Source of the DNA: Eubacterium ruminantium
GTDB taxonomy: Bacteria > Bacillota > Clostridia > Lachnospirales > Lachnospiraceae
Assembly (NCBI GenBank): GCA_900108205.1
Contig: FNUU01000001.1
Location: 136,875 to 171,270, forward strand
Direction: 5' to 3'
Length of the DNA stretch: 34,396 nt
Shown here: positions 16,670-25,379 of the stretch, in pieces
How the letters are laid out: the number at the start of each line of letters is the position of its first letter
Numbering within the stretch: the first letter of the stretch is position 1
The notes under the pieces: model-generated
Seen by the model: only the letters and a program-made list of their open reading frames with translations
Told to the model about the DNA's origin: nothing
The model's database searches: none
Position numbers and translations under genes: made by a program

Positions 16670-17671
16670 ATGACAAATACCGGTGATGAAAAGACTTTAG
16701 AATTAAATATTCCTGATAATTTTATTCAAAATATCTTCGGCAATTATGATGCAAATATCAGAAAACTTGAAAGAACATTTAATATTGATTATGTTCAGAG
16801 AGGCGAAGTGCTCCAACTGAATGGAACTCAGAGTGGAGTCGAAGCTGCCGCCTATGTAATTAATGAGATGTTGAAGCTTCTTCGTAACGGCGGAACTGTA
16901 AATGAACAGAAACTGGACTATATAATTTCCCTTGTTAAAGAAAAGAATACAAGTGACAGTATAACTGATCTGGACAGCAGCATAATCTGTCATACCATTC
17001 AGGGCAGGCCTGTTAAGGCTAAAACCTTTGGTCAGAAGAAATATGTGGAAGCTATTGATAAGAACATGATCATTTTCGGTACAGGTCCTGCCGGAACAGG
17101 AAAGACCTACCTTGCCATGGCAAAGGCTATATCAGCTTTCAAGAGAAATGAAGTTGAAAGGATCATCCTTACCAGACCGGCGATTGAGGCCGGTGAAAAG
17201 CTTGGTTTTCTTCCGGGAGATCTTCAAAGCAAGATCGATCCGTATTTACGTCCGTTATATGACGCATTATATGAGATAATGGGCGCTGAACAGTTCATGA
17301 AGAATATGGAGAAGGGCCTTGTGGAAGTGGCACCTCTTGCTTATATGAGAGGACGTACGCTGGATAATGCTTTTATAGTTCTGGATGAAGCTCAGAATAC
17401 AACACCATCGCAAATGAAAATGTTCCTTACAAGAATCGGTTTTGGCTCCAAAGCTATAATAACCGGTGATCTTACCCAAAAAGACCTTGCCGGAAATACA
17501 AAGTCCGGTCTTGAGGTTGCTCTTAAGGTAATTAAAAATATTGAAGGTATTGAATTCTGTGAATTCACAAGCAAGGATGTAGTAAGGCATCCGCTTGTTC
17601 AGAAGATTGTTGAAGCTTATGATGCTTATGACAAGAAGATCATGAATTCTTCCCATAAACCAAAGCATTAA
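16670..17671 (+). CDS. phoH: PhoH family ATPase
   Basis: Cytoplasmic ATPase of 333 residues. An N-terminal KH-like RNA-binding region (about 1-75) is followed by the PhoH P-loop domain: Walker A GPAGTGKT, LTRPAIEAGEKLGFLPGD, Walker B FIVLDEAQNTTPSQMKMFLT and ITGDLTQKDL. The family is related to the N-terminal core of superfamily 1 helicases and is linked to RNA metabolism. The phoH-ybeY order is conserved in Firmicutes and supports a role with YbeY in RNA maturation. AAGGAT precedes the ATG. Confidence 0.93.
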   Translation: MTNTGDEKTLELNIPDNFIQNIFGNYDANIRKLERTFNIDYVQRGEVLQLNGTQSGVEAAAYVINEMLKLLRNGGTVNEQKLDYIISLVKEKNTSDSITDLDSSIICHTIQGRPVKAKTFGQKKYVEAIDKNMIIFGTGPAGTGKTYLAMAKAISAFKRNEVERIILTRPAIEAGEKLGFLPGDLQSKIDPYLRPLYDALYEIMGAEQFMKNMEKGLVEVAPLAYMRGRTLDNAFIVLDEAQNTTPSQMKMFLTRIGFGSKAIITGDLTQKDLAGNTKSGLEVALKVIKNIEGIEFCEFTSKDVVRHPLVQKIVEAYDAYDKKIMNSSHKPKH

Positions 17672-17740
17672 ATATAAAAATGCGAAAACTCACAAATCAA
17701 AGCATTAAGACTGTATTTCATTTCAAAAAGAGGATAATAT

Positions 17741-18253
17741 ATGGTAATAAATATTGATTCAGAATATGAAGGAAATTTAAGTTTTTCGAATGAATTTTGT
17801 GATATAATAAGAGATATCATTCAGTATTCCTGCGACTTTGTTAAATGTCCTTACGAGACCGAAGTTAATGTACTGATCACAGATAACGAAGGTATCAGGA
17901 TTATTAATAAGGAAAACAGAGATATTGATAAACCGACGGACGTGTTATCATTTCCGATGCTGGATTATAATGAACCTGCGGATTTCTCTCTTGCTGAGGA
18001 TAATACTTATGATTATTTTGATGCAGAAACCGGAAATCTTTTGCTGGGAGATATTGTCATTTCCCTGGATAAGGTATATAGTCAGGCGGAGGAGTACGGA
18101 CACAGTCCCAAGCGGGAGATAGCTTTTCTGACAGCTCACAGCATGCTTCACCTTTTTGGATATGATCACATGGAAGAAGAGGAAAGAAAAGTAATGGAAG
18201 AGCTTCAGGAAGAAATACTTACACAGAAAGGATATTCCAGAGACTATGAATAA
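17741..18253 (+). CDS. ybeY: Endoribonuclease YbeY (rRNA maturation factor)
   Basis: Zinc metalloprotein of 170 residues involved in 16S rRNA 3'-end maturation and ribosome quality control. The zinc motif H-x3-H-x5-H is visible as HSMLHLFGYDH near the C-terminus, and the conserved TDVLSFPM stands in the middle. It follows phoH by 69 bases. Its last codons overlap the start of the lipoprotein gene by eight bases. Confidence 0.95.
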   Translation: MVINIDSEYEGNLSFSNEFCDIIRDIIQYSCDFVKCPYETEVNVLITDNEGIRIINKENRDIDKPTDVLSFPMLDYNEPADFSLAEDNTYDYFDAETGNLLLGDIVISLDKVYSQAEEYGHSPKREIAFLTAHSMLHLFGYDHMEEEERKVMEELQEEILTQKGYSRDYE

Positions 18254-19364
18254 GAGGATTTTTTCGAGAATTCTACTTGTTGCTATGCTGGTTCTTGTAT
18301 TTACAGCATGTGGCAAGAAGAAGGATAAGAAGAAGACAGAGACAGAAACAACTACAACAACAGAAGCTACAGCAGCATCTGAAAATGCAACTAAGGATGA
18401 AAAGCCTTCTACTACCGAAGCAACTACGGAAAAACCTAAGGAAGATAAACATAAAGGACTTGTACAGAGCGATCTTACAGGCGAGTGGATCAAGCCTGAG
18501 GATAACGCAAAGAGACCTATCGGTGTTATGATCAACAATATCGATATATGCTGGCCTCATTCCGGTATAGCCAAGGCTGATATTGTTTATGAAATGACAT
18601 GCGAGGGTGGTATCACCAGACTTCTCTGCATGTATTCTGACTATTCTGATCTTGAAAAGATCGGTTCTATCAGAAGTGCCAGACAGTATTTTGTACTTAA
18701 GTGCTTTGAGCATGACGGCATCCTTGTTCATGTAGGTGGTTCTACCTATGGTAAGGCTGCAATCAAAGATTTCAGTGTGGATGACATTGATGGAATTTAT
18801 GAAGGAGTATTTTACAGAACCAGTGACAGAGAAGCTCCTCATAACTGCTATATCGATACAGACGGCATCAACAGCAGTATTGACAGCCACGGATACAGCA
18901 GAACACATGGTTCATCTTATAAAAAGATCTATTCTTTTAACGAAGAGGATACAGACCTTAAGGCCGGCGAAAAGGCTGATAAGGTAACCTGCAGATATAA
19001 TTCATTTACAAAGCCATATTTTGAATATGATTCAAAGAAGAAGGTTTATAACCGCTTTGAATATGGTGAAGCTCATATTGATGATCAGACAGGTGAGCAG
19101 CTGACATTTAAGAATATACTGGTTGTATTTTCAGTCGTTACTCCTATGCCGGAAGGAAGCTATAATGATGTGGCTTTAACCGGAAGTGGTACAGGTTACT
19201 ATGCAACAAATGGTAAGATCATTCCTATCAAATGGGAGAAAAAGGATGATTACAGCGTAACAAAGTATACTACAGAGGATGGTAAGGAGCTTTTACTTAA
19301 TCCTGGTAAGACATGTGTTGAGTATTTTGATGTTGATGATGCTGATAAGGTAACATGGGAATAA
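18246..19364 (+). CDS. DUF3048 lipoprotein (YerB-like)
   Basis: A 372-residue predicted lipoprotein. The signal peptide ends in a lipobox (LVFTAC) with Cys22 as the lipid attachment site. A linker of about 45 residues rich in Lys, Thr and Glu follows, then the DUF3048 domain (RPIGVMINNI, IVYEMTCEGGITRLLCMY, KIGSIRSARQYFV, GYYATNGKIIPIKWEKK). Its role is unknown; B. subtilis YerB is a relative. The start overlaps the ybeY end by eight bases, implying coupled translation. Confidence 0.9.
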   Translation: MNKRIFSRILLVAMLVLVFTACGKKKDKKKTETETTTTTEATAASENATKDEKPSTTEATTEKPKEDKHKGLVQSDLTGEWIKPEDNAKRPIGVMINNIDICWPHSGIAKADIVYEMTCEGGITRLLCMYSDYSDLEKIGSIRSARQYFVLKCFEHDGILVHVGGSTYGKAAIKDFSVDDIDGIYEGVFYRTSDREAPHNCYIDTDGINSSIDSHGYSRTHGSSYKKIYSFNEEDTDLKAGEKADKVTCRYNSFTKPYFEYDSKKKVYNRFEYGEAHIDDQTGEQLTFKNILVVFSVVTPMPEGSYNDVALTGSGTGYYATNGKIIPIKWEKKDDYSVTKYTTEDGKELLLNPGKTCVEYFDVDDADKVTWE

Positions 19365-19379
19365 GATCAGGAAAATTAT

Positions 19380-20654
19380 ATGATACATTATGATATCTGT
19401 ATAATCGGTGCCGGTGCTGCAGGGCTGTCCGCAGGGATAGCCGCTGCAGAGCATGGGCGCAGTGTTTTGATAATAGATAAGAATAAGAAGGCTGGAATGA
19501 AGCTGTATGCGACAGGAAATGGCAGATGTAATATCGCCAATTCGCATATGGCTTTTTGTTGTTATTACGATAACAGCTTTGCATGTGAGCTTTTAGGCGA
19601 AACGCCTTATCTTGATGTCATTTCCTTTATGGAAAAGCTTGGAGTAAAATGTTATTCGAAAAACGGTTATTATTATCCCTGCTCTAATCAGGCATCCACT
19701 GTTGTATGGGCTCTTCTCGACAGACTTCGTTCTCTGAATACAGATTTCCTTCAGAATACAATGATAGATGATATTGTAAGAGATTCAAAGGGTTACAGAT
19801 TATTTAAAAACAACAAGGAGATAGCCTCGTCAGACAAGCTTATTCTTTGCTGCGGAGGTTTATCCGCTCCGGCTCTGGGTGCACCTTCAGAAGAGGATAT
19901 GTTTAAAATCTATTCTTCTCTTAAACTAAAAGTTAATGTACCTTCACCAATGCTTTGTCCGATTATTACCAAAGAAGACATGACAAAAATTTCAGGCGTA
20001 AGAGTAAATGCGAGAGTAAGTATCAACAAAATACATTTATCCGGCATAGAACATAAAGGTCATGATATATCTTCTAAAAAGATACCTGAAACTATTGATC
20101 ATGACAGTATTATTGCGGAAGAAGGAGAGGTTCAGTTTACTGATTACGGCCTTTCCGGAATAGTAATTTTTAATATGTCTTATTATGATTTTGATAAGAT
20201 ATATATTGATATATTACCTGAAATGTCTGAAGAAGAACTGTCTGAAAGTCTGAAAATCTTCAGGGAAAATAACAGCTCGAGATCGATCCACGCAATCCTG
20301 AATGGCTTTATAAATGATAAAATGGCTGAATATATTATAATCAGATATCTGGAAAAAAGTCCGAAGGAAAGCATTTCATCCCTTTCAGATGATGAGATAA
20401 GTATACTTTCCTCCGCTATAAAGAAGTTATCCTTTACATTTGACAGATTATATGGATATCAGCATTCACAGGCGACAAAAGGTGGTATATCGACGGATTC
20501 TGTTAATATTAATAATATGTCCGTTAAGAATGAACATGGACTTTTTGCTGCCGGAGAGGCATTGGATGTTCAGGGTAAATGCGGCGGATATAATCTTATG
20601 TGGGCATTTCTTTCAGGTCTCAGAGCAGGAGAGGCTGCTGCGAAGGACATCTGA
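19380..20654 (+). CDS. HI0933-family NAD(P)/FAD-dependent oxidoreductase
   Basis: Flavoprotein of 424 residues. The N-terminal dinucleotide-binding motif is IIGAGAAGLSAGIAAAEHG, followed by KLYATGNGRCNIAN, the family hallmark. The C-terminal block ATKGGISTDSVNINNMSVKN and GEALDVQGKCGGYNLMWAF closes the FAD site. The family is common and poorly characterised, often annotated as aminoacetone oxidase-like. It begins 15 bases after the lipoprotein stop and is followed by a repeat-rich 174-base gap and a second flavoprotein. Confidence 0.9.
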   Translation: MIHYDICIIGAGAAGLSAGIAAAEHGRSVLIIDKNKKAGMKLYATGNGRCNIANSHMAFCCYYDNSFACELLGETPYLDVISFMEKLGVKCYSKNGYYYPCSNQASTVVWALLDRLRSLNTDFLQNTMIDDIVRDSKGYRLFKNNKEIASSDKLILCCGGLSAPALGAPSEEDMFKIYSSLKLKVNVPSPMLCPIITKEDMTKISGVRVNARVSINKIHLSGIEHKGHDISSKKIPETIDHDSIIAEEGEVQFTDYGLSGIVIFNMSYYDFDKIYIDILPEMSEEELSESLKIFRENNSSRSIHAILNGFINDKMAEYIIIRYLEKSPKESISSLSDDEISILSSAIKKLSFTFDRLYGYQHSQATKGGISTDSVNINNMSVKNEHGLFAAGEALDVQGKCGGYNLMWAFLSGLRAGEAAAKDI

Positions 20655-20674
20655 ATATTCTGCTTTATAATTAT

Positions 20675-20803
20675 GATTTAGTATATGTTTACGATTTAAT
20701 TATATGTTTACGATTTAGTATATGTTCACAATTTACTATATATATTTCCATGATTTAATATATTCATGATTTAGTATGTGTTCATGATATAGTATAAATA
20801 TTT
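20675..20803 (+). repeat. Degenerate AT-rich tandem repeat, about 18 bases per unit
   Basis: The core GATTTA (or AATTTA/GATATA) recurs at 20675, 20693, 20712, 20730, 20752, 20768 and 20786, with a consensus near GATTTAGTATATGTTYAC and spacings of 16 to 22 bases. It fills the gap between two flavoprotein genes. Possible uses are an AT-rich UP element or DNA-bending tract, or simple slippage; no promoter is distinct from the repeats. Confidence 0.75.
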
Positions 20804-20828
20804 TTATTTAATATTTTGAGGTATAAAA

Positions 20829-22436
20829 ATGATCAGAATTGATAATATGTTTTTTTCTCCGGATTATAAAGAATCTGATATAAGAAAAATGATCACAAAG
20901 CTTCTCAGGAATAACGAATTTACAGATTATAAAATTGTGCGAAGATCACTTGATGCCAGAAAAAAAGATGACATTCGTTATAATATTTCAGTAAATGTTC
21001 AGCTTAAGGGAAATGAAGAAAAAATCCTCAGAGTACTTAACAATAAAAATATTACGTTAACTAATGAACGCAAATACCAATTTCCATACAAAATTGAAAC
21101 TGAAGATTTTTTACGTCCTGTTATTATAGGTACCGGTCCTGCAGGTTATTTTGCGGCAAATATACTTGCTGAAAACGGCTTTCGTCCCATTGTTTTTGAA
21201 AGAGGAAAGTGCGTCGAGGAAAGAAGCCTTGATATCGAAAATTTCTGGGCAGGTGGACAACTGAATGTAAACAGCAACGTTTCCTTCGGTGAGGGAGGTG
21301 CAGGTACTTTTTCCGACGGAAAGCTTAATACCGGTAATAAAGATAAACAGGGAATATTTAAATATATAAATGAAATATTTTATTCCTTCGGAGCTTCAGA
21401 AGAGATTCTCTATGATACAAAACCGCATATCGGAACTGATAAGCTTGTTGTTATAATGAAAAACATGCGTGAAAACATCCTGCGCTGCGGCGGAGCGATC
21501 CATTTCAGTGAGTGTCTTACCGATATAAAAAAAGAAGGGAACTATTATCTTTTATCCTTCGACAGTAATGGAACAGAAAGGAATATTAAGGCTGACAATA
21601 TCATACTTGCGATTGGTCACAGTGCCAGAGATACATTTAAAATGCTTTATGACAGAGGCTTTAAGATGGAGCAGAAGCCATTTGCAGTCGGCCTTAGGAT
21701 TGAACATAAAAGTGATACCATAAATGAATCTCAGTACGGTATAAAGTATAAAGATATTTTACCAGCAGCTGATTATAAATTAACCTATCATGCTGATAAC
21801 GGAAGAGCTGTTTTTTCCTTCTGTATGTGTCCAGGAGGCTATGTGGTAAATGCTTCCAGCGAAGAAGGCTGTATGGTTGTAAATGGCATGAGCTATAGCG
21901 GAAGAGATTCCGAAAACTCCAATTCTGCTCTTGTCGTAAATATTCTGCCTGAGGATATCGAAGGAGATCTGCCGCTTGACGCTGTTGAGTTCCAGAGATT
22001 GCTTGAAGAATCATTTTATAAAGCCGGAGAAGGCAGTGTTCCTGTTCAAAAGCTTTGCGATTTTGAAAAAGGACAGAGAACAAGTGAATTTGGCAGTATT
22101 AAACCACTTATAAAAGGTAAATTTTTGTTCTCAGAATTAAAATCCTGTTTGCCAGAATATGTGTCAAATGCTATAATAGATGGAATAAGATATTTTGGAA
22201 CTAAGATAAAAAATTTTGACGATCCTGATGCAGTGCTTTCAGGTATCGAATCAAGAACCTCATCACCAGTCAGGATAATCAGAAATGATAATCTCGAAGC
22301 GGTTGGTTTTGATGGCATTTTCCCATCAGGAGAAGGTGCCGGATACGCAGGAGGTATTACCTCAGCAGCTGCTGACGGCATTAAATGTGCCGAAAAACTG
22401 GCAGAGAGGATAATGAAAAATATAAACCGGGAGTAA
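20829..22436 (+). CDS. COG2509-type FAD-dependent oxidoreductase
   Basis: Flavoprotein of 535 residues. About 95 N-terminal residues without a known motif precede the FAD-binding motif VIIGTGPAGYFAANILAENG. Other family features are FGEGGAGTFSDGKLNTG, ILAIGHSARDT, FAVGLRIEH, and the C-terminal FPSGEGAGYAGGITSAAADG that completes the FAD site. The substrate is unknown. It follows a tandem-repeat gap and ends six bases before proB, suggesting co-transcription with proline synthesis genes. Confidence 0.9.
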   Translation: MIRIDNMFFSPDYKESDIRKMITKLLRNNEFTDYKIVRRSLDARKKDDIRYNISVNVQLKGNEEKILRVLNNKNITLTNERKYQFPYKIETEDFLRPVIIGTGPAGYFAANILAENGFRPIVFERGKCVEERSLDIENFWAGGQLNVNSNVSFGEGGAGTFSDGKLNTGNKDKQGIFKYINEIFYSFGASEEILYDTKPHIGTDKLVVIMKNMRENILRCGGAIHFSECLTDIKKEGNYYLLSFDSNGTERNIKADNIILAIGHSARDTFKMLYDRGFKMEQKPFAVGLRIEHKSDTINESQYGIKYKDILPAADYKLTYHADNGRAVFSFCMCPGGYVVNASSEEGCMVVNGMSYSGRDSENSNSALVVNILPEDIEGDLPLDAVEFQRLLEESFYKAGEGSVPVQKLCDFEKGQRTSEFGSIKPLIKGKFLFSELKSCLPEYVSNAIIDGIRYFGTKIKNFDDPDAVLSGIESRTSSPVRIIRNDNLEAVGFDGIFPSGEGAGYAGGITSAAADGIKCAEKLAERIMKNINRE

Positions 22437-22442
22437 TTTAAG

Positions 22443-23300
22443 ATGTTTAATGAGAGAGAAGCTTTAAAGGATAAGAAAAGGATAGTAGTTAAGATTGGTT
22501 CATCATCTCTTATCCATAAAGAAACAGGCGGTATTGATTATGTAAGACTTGAAAAGCTTGTAAGGATACTCAGTGACCTAAAGAATCAGGGTAAAGATGT
22601 TATTCTTGTATCTTCGGGCGCAATTGGTGTCGGAAGGAAAAGCATAGGTCTTAAGGAAAAGCCCGAATCTCTTGCGTTAAAGCAGGCATGTGCAGCAGTC
22701 GGTCAGGGGCAGCTTATGATGATCTATCAGAAGCTTTTTCTTGAATATAATCATAAGGCGGCTCAGGTACTTCTTACATTTGATGTTATTACTTCGGATG
22801 AGAGAAGGAAAAATGCTAAGAATACATTAAATGAACTTCTGAATATCGGTATAATCCCGGTTGTAAATGAAAATGATACAGTTGCTACAGAAGAGATTGA
22901 GTTTGGTGATAATGATACGCTCTCAGCGATAGTTTCCACTCTTATAGAAGCTGATCTTCTGATACTTCTTACAGATATTGACGGTCTTTATACAGATGAT
23001 CCTCATAATAATCCTGATGCCGTAAAGCTCTCCATCGTTAAAAAGATTGATGCGAAGCTCATAAGTATGGCTAAGGGTTCGTCATCTACCTTCGGAACCG
23101 GCGGAATGTCTACCAAGATAGCCGCTGCAAGAATTGCTACAGATACCGGTACAGATATGGTTATCTGCAATTCCTCTGATTTTGATAATATTCCGAAGAT
23201 ACTCAGCGGAGAAGATGTTGGTACACTTTTCATTTCCCATGAACAGGAAGATTTCGATACCACTGATTTCATTATAAATAAGAAATACAGAGAACTGTAG
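22443..23300 (+). CDS. proB: Glutamate 5-kinase
   Basis: Phosphorylates glutamate to glutamyl 5-phosphate, the first step of proline synthesis. At 285 residues it has only the amino-acid-kinase domain (VVKIGSSSL, LVSSGAIGVGRKSIGL, VVNENDTVATEEIEFGDNDT, GTGGMSTKIAAARIA) and lacks the PUA domain of enteric ProB. The partner proA is two genes downstream, separated by the folate gene. Confidence 0.94.
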   Translation: MFNEREALKDKKRIVVKIGSSSLIHKETGGIDYVRLEKLVRILSDLKNQGKDVILVSSGAIGVGRKSIGLKEKPESLALKQACAAVGQGQLMMIYQKLFLEYNHKAAQVLLTFDVITSDERRKNAKNTLNELLNIGIIPVVNENDTVATEEIEFGDNDTLSAIVSTLIEADLLILLTDIDGLYTDDPHNNPDAVKLSIVKKIDAKLISMAKGSSSTFGTGGMSTKIAAARIATDTGTDMVICNSSDFDNIPKILSGEDVGTLFISHEQEDFDTTDFIINKKYREL

Positions 23301-23420
23301 ACGCTTTATTACTTATAAATATTAAGTACAAAAATTTATAGATATTTGTTTTGTTATAAAATAATAAATTCAGAAAACTGTAGAAACTTGTTTTCTAATA
23401 TATAGAAAGATATAGATATT

Positions 23421-24032
23421 ATGATTGCAAAAAATAATATCAGAAAAGAAATGCTTCTTAGGAGAGATGCTCTTTCTCCGTCTGAAGTAAAAAATTTATC
23501 AGAAAGAATCTGTCAGAACTTTTTCAGTATTCCGGATTTTGCCGGTATACAGGATATATTTTGTTTTTATCCCAAAGGAAATGAGATTGACACAAGGTTT
23601 ATTTTGAAGTATCCTTCAGACAATAAACTCTATACAGATTATGAAATATGTCGGAAAAATACTATAAATTTCTATCTGCCGAAGGTTATTGGAAAGGATA
23701 TGGAATTCTATAAATATACCGGCGAAAACGAACTAATTAAAGGTAAATTCGGAATCATGGAACCGGAATCAGAAGAAACTGTTTCAATGTCAGAGAATAC
23801 TGATATTCTGATGCTCATGCCGGGACTCGCCTTCGACAGAGAGGGTGGAAGAGCAGGTTACGGCGGTGGTTTTTATGACCGTTATTTAAGTATAAAAAGA
23901 AGTCGCAGAATCATTAAGGCAGCTCTCGCCTATAGTTTCCAGGTGACTGATCAGTTAATCGTTTTGGATGAATACGATATAAAACCTGATTATATAATCA
24001 CCGAAAATGAAACCATACGAATAAAGGCCTGA
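23421..24032 (+). CDS. 5-formyltetrahydrofolate cyclo-ligase
   Basis: Uses ATP to convert 5-formyl-THF to 5,10-methenyl-THF, returning the stable folate form to one-carbon metabolism. The 203 residues show the family blocks at the N-terminus (RKEMLLRRDALS), FCFYPKGNEIDT, and the C-terminal PGLAFDREGGRAGYGGGFYD. It sits between proB and proA; this looks like a shared transcript rather than a metabolic link. The 120 bases before it are AT-rich with no clear gene or terminator. Confidence 0.92.
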   Translation: MIAKNNIRKEMLLRRDALSPSEVKNLSERICQNFFSIPDFAGIQDIFCFYPKGNEIDTRFILKYPSDNKLYTDYEICRKNTINFYLPKVIGKDMEFYKYTGENELIKGKFGIMEPESEETVSMSENTDILMLMPGLAFDREGGRAGYGGGFYDRYLSIKRSRRIIKAALAYSFQVTDQLIVLDEYDIKPDYIITENETIRIKA

Positions 24033-24114
24033 ATTCTGCAAACAATCTATTCACAGTTATACTGTTCACAAAAACGCTGTTCACTACATTAATATTTTTT
24101 GGAGGTTTTTTAAA

Positions 24115-25362
24115 ATGTTTGATCTGGAAGCAATATGTAAAACTGCAAAATCAGCATCAAGAATCATTGCAAAAGCAGGTACGGATGACAAAAATAATGC
24201 GCTTCTTTTAGTTGCAGATTATCTCTGCGATAATAAGAGCGAGATTATCAAGGCTAACAAGATTGATCTTGCCAATGCCGAAGAGAACAATATGAGTCCT
24301 GCTCTCCTGGATCGCCTTAAGCTTACAGATGAAAGAATCGAAGCTATTGCAGATGGCGTTCGTCAGGTTGCTTCCCTTCCTGATCCTATAGGTGAAGTAC
24401 TTTCCATGAAGAAGAGACCAAATGATCTTCTTATCGGACAGGTAAGAGTACCTATGGGTGTTATCGGAATCATTTATGAATCAAGACCAAATGTAACTAT
24501 TGACACATTTGCGCTTTGCTTCAAATCAGGAAATGCAGTTATCCTCCGTGGTGGCAGCGACTGCATTAATTCCAACATTGCTCTTGTTAAGATTGTCAAA
24601 GAGGCTCTTTCAAAAACAAATATTACTCCGGATGCTATCAGCCTGATTGAGAATACTGACAGAGAAGTCGTTAACAGCTTTATGAAAATGAATAAATATC
24701 TTGACCTTCTGATCCCAAGAGGTGGTGCAGGTCTTATCAATAATGTAATTCAGAATGCTACTGTACCGGTTATACAGACAGGGACCGGAAACTGTCATAT
24801 TTATGTTGATAAAAGTGCTGACTTCAATAAAGCGCTTAAGATTATCAGAAATGCCAAGCTTCAAAGGCTTGGTGTCTGCAATGCTGCAGAATCTCTTGTA
24901 ATACATAAGGATATCGCCGAGGAAGTTCTGCCGCTTATAGCTGCTGATCTTGCCAGTGATGACTGTGAGATAAGAGGAGATGAAGCAGCGCAGGCTATCA
25001 GTAATCTGGTTGTTCCTGCAACCGAAGAGGATTACGGTACAGAGTATCTTGCCAAGATCATTTCTGCAAAAATAGTTGATTCTCTGGATGAAGCTATAGA
25101 TCATATCAACAAATACAGTACAGGTCATTCTGAAGCCATCATTACAGAGGATTACAGCAGCGCACAGAGATTCCTTGCAGAAATTGATTCAGCTTGTGTT
25201 TACGTAAATGCCTCTACTCGTTTTACAGACGGTTTTGAGTTCGGTTTTGGTGCAGAAATAGGCATTTCAACACAGAAGCTTCATGCTCGTGGTCCTATGG
25301 GACTTACAGCACTTACTTCAACTAAGTTTATTATTTATGGTAACGGACAGATTAGGAAATAG
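24115..25362 (+). CDS. proA: Glutamate-5-semialdehyde dehydrogenase
   Basis: NADPH-dependent reduction of glutamyl 5-phosphate to the semialdehyde, the second step of proline synthesis. The 415 residues show aldehyde-dehydrogenase-fold blocks: PMGVIGIIYESRPNVTID, GNAVILRGGSD, PRGGAGLINNV, the catalytic Cys in LQRLGVCNAAE, and NASTRFTDGFEFGFGAEIGI. GGAGG precedes the ATG. The next gene starts 17 bases after its stop. Confidence 0.96.
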   Translation: MFDLEAICKTAKSASRIIAKAGTDDKNNALLLVADYLCDNKSEIIKANKIDLANAEENNMSPALLDRLKLTDERIEAIADGVRQVASLPDPIGEVLSMKKRPNDLLIGQVRVPMGVIGIIYESRPNVTIDTFALCFKSGNAVILRGGSDCINSNIALVKIVKEALSKTNITPDAISLIENTDREVVNSFMKMNKYLDLLIPRGGAGLINNVIQNATVPVIQTGTGNCHIYVDKSADFNKALKIIRNAKLQRLGVCNAAESLVIHKDIAEEVLPLIAADLASDDCEIRGDEAAQAISNLVVPATEEDYGTEYLAKIISAKIVDSLDEAIDHINKYSTGHSEAIITEDYSSAQRFLAEIDSACVYVNASTRFTDGFEFGFGAEIGISTQKLHARGPMGLTALTSTKFIIYGNGQIRK

Positions 25363-25379
25363 CAAAGGGGAGGTTTTGT

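Noticed and set aside
18273..18908. Minus-strand open frame over the DUF3048 lipoprotein gene
   Set aside because: Its Cys/Val/Ser-rich sequence is the complement of the Thr/Glu/Lys linker and it has no start signals; the plus-strand gene is well supported.
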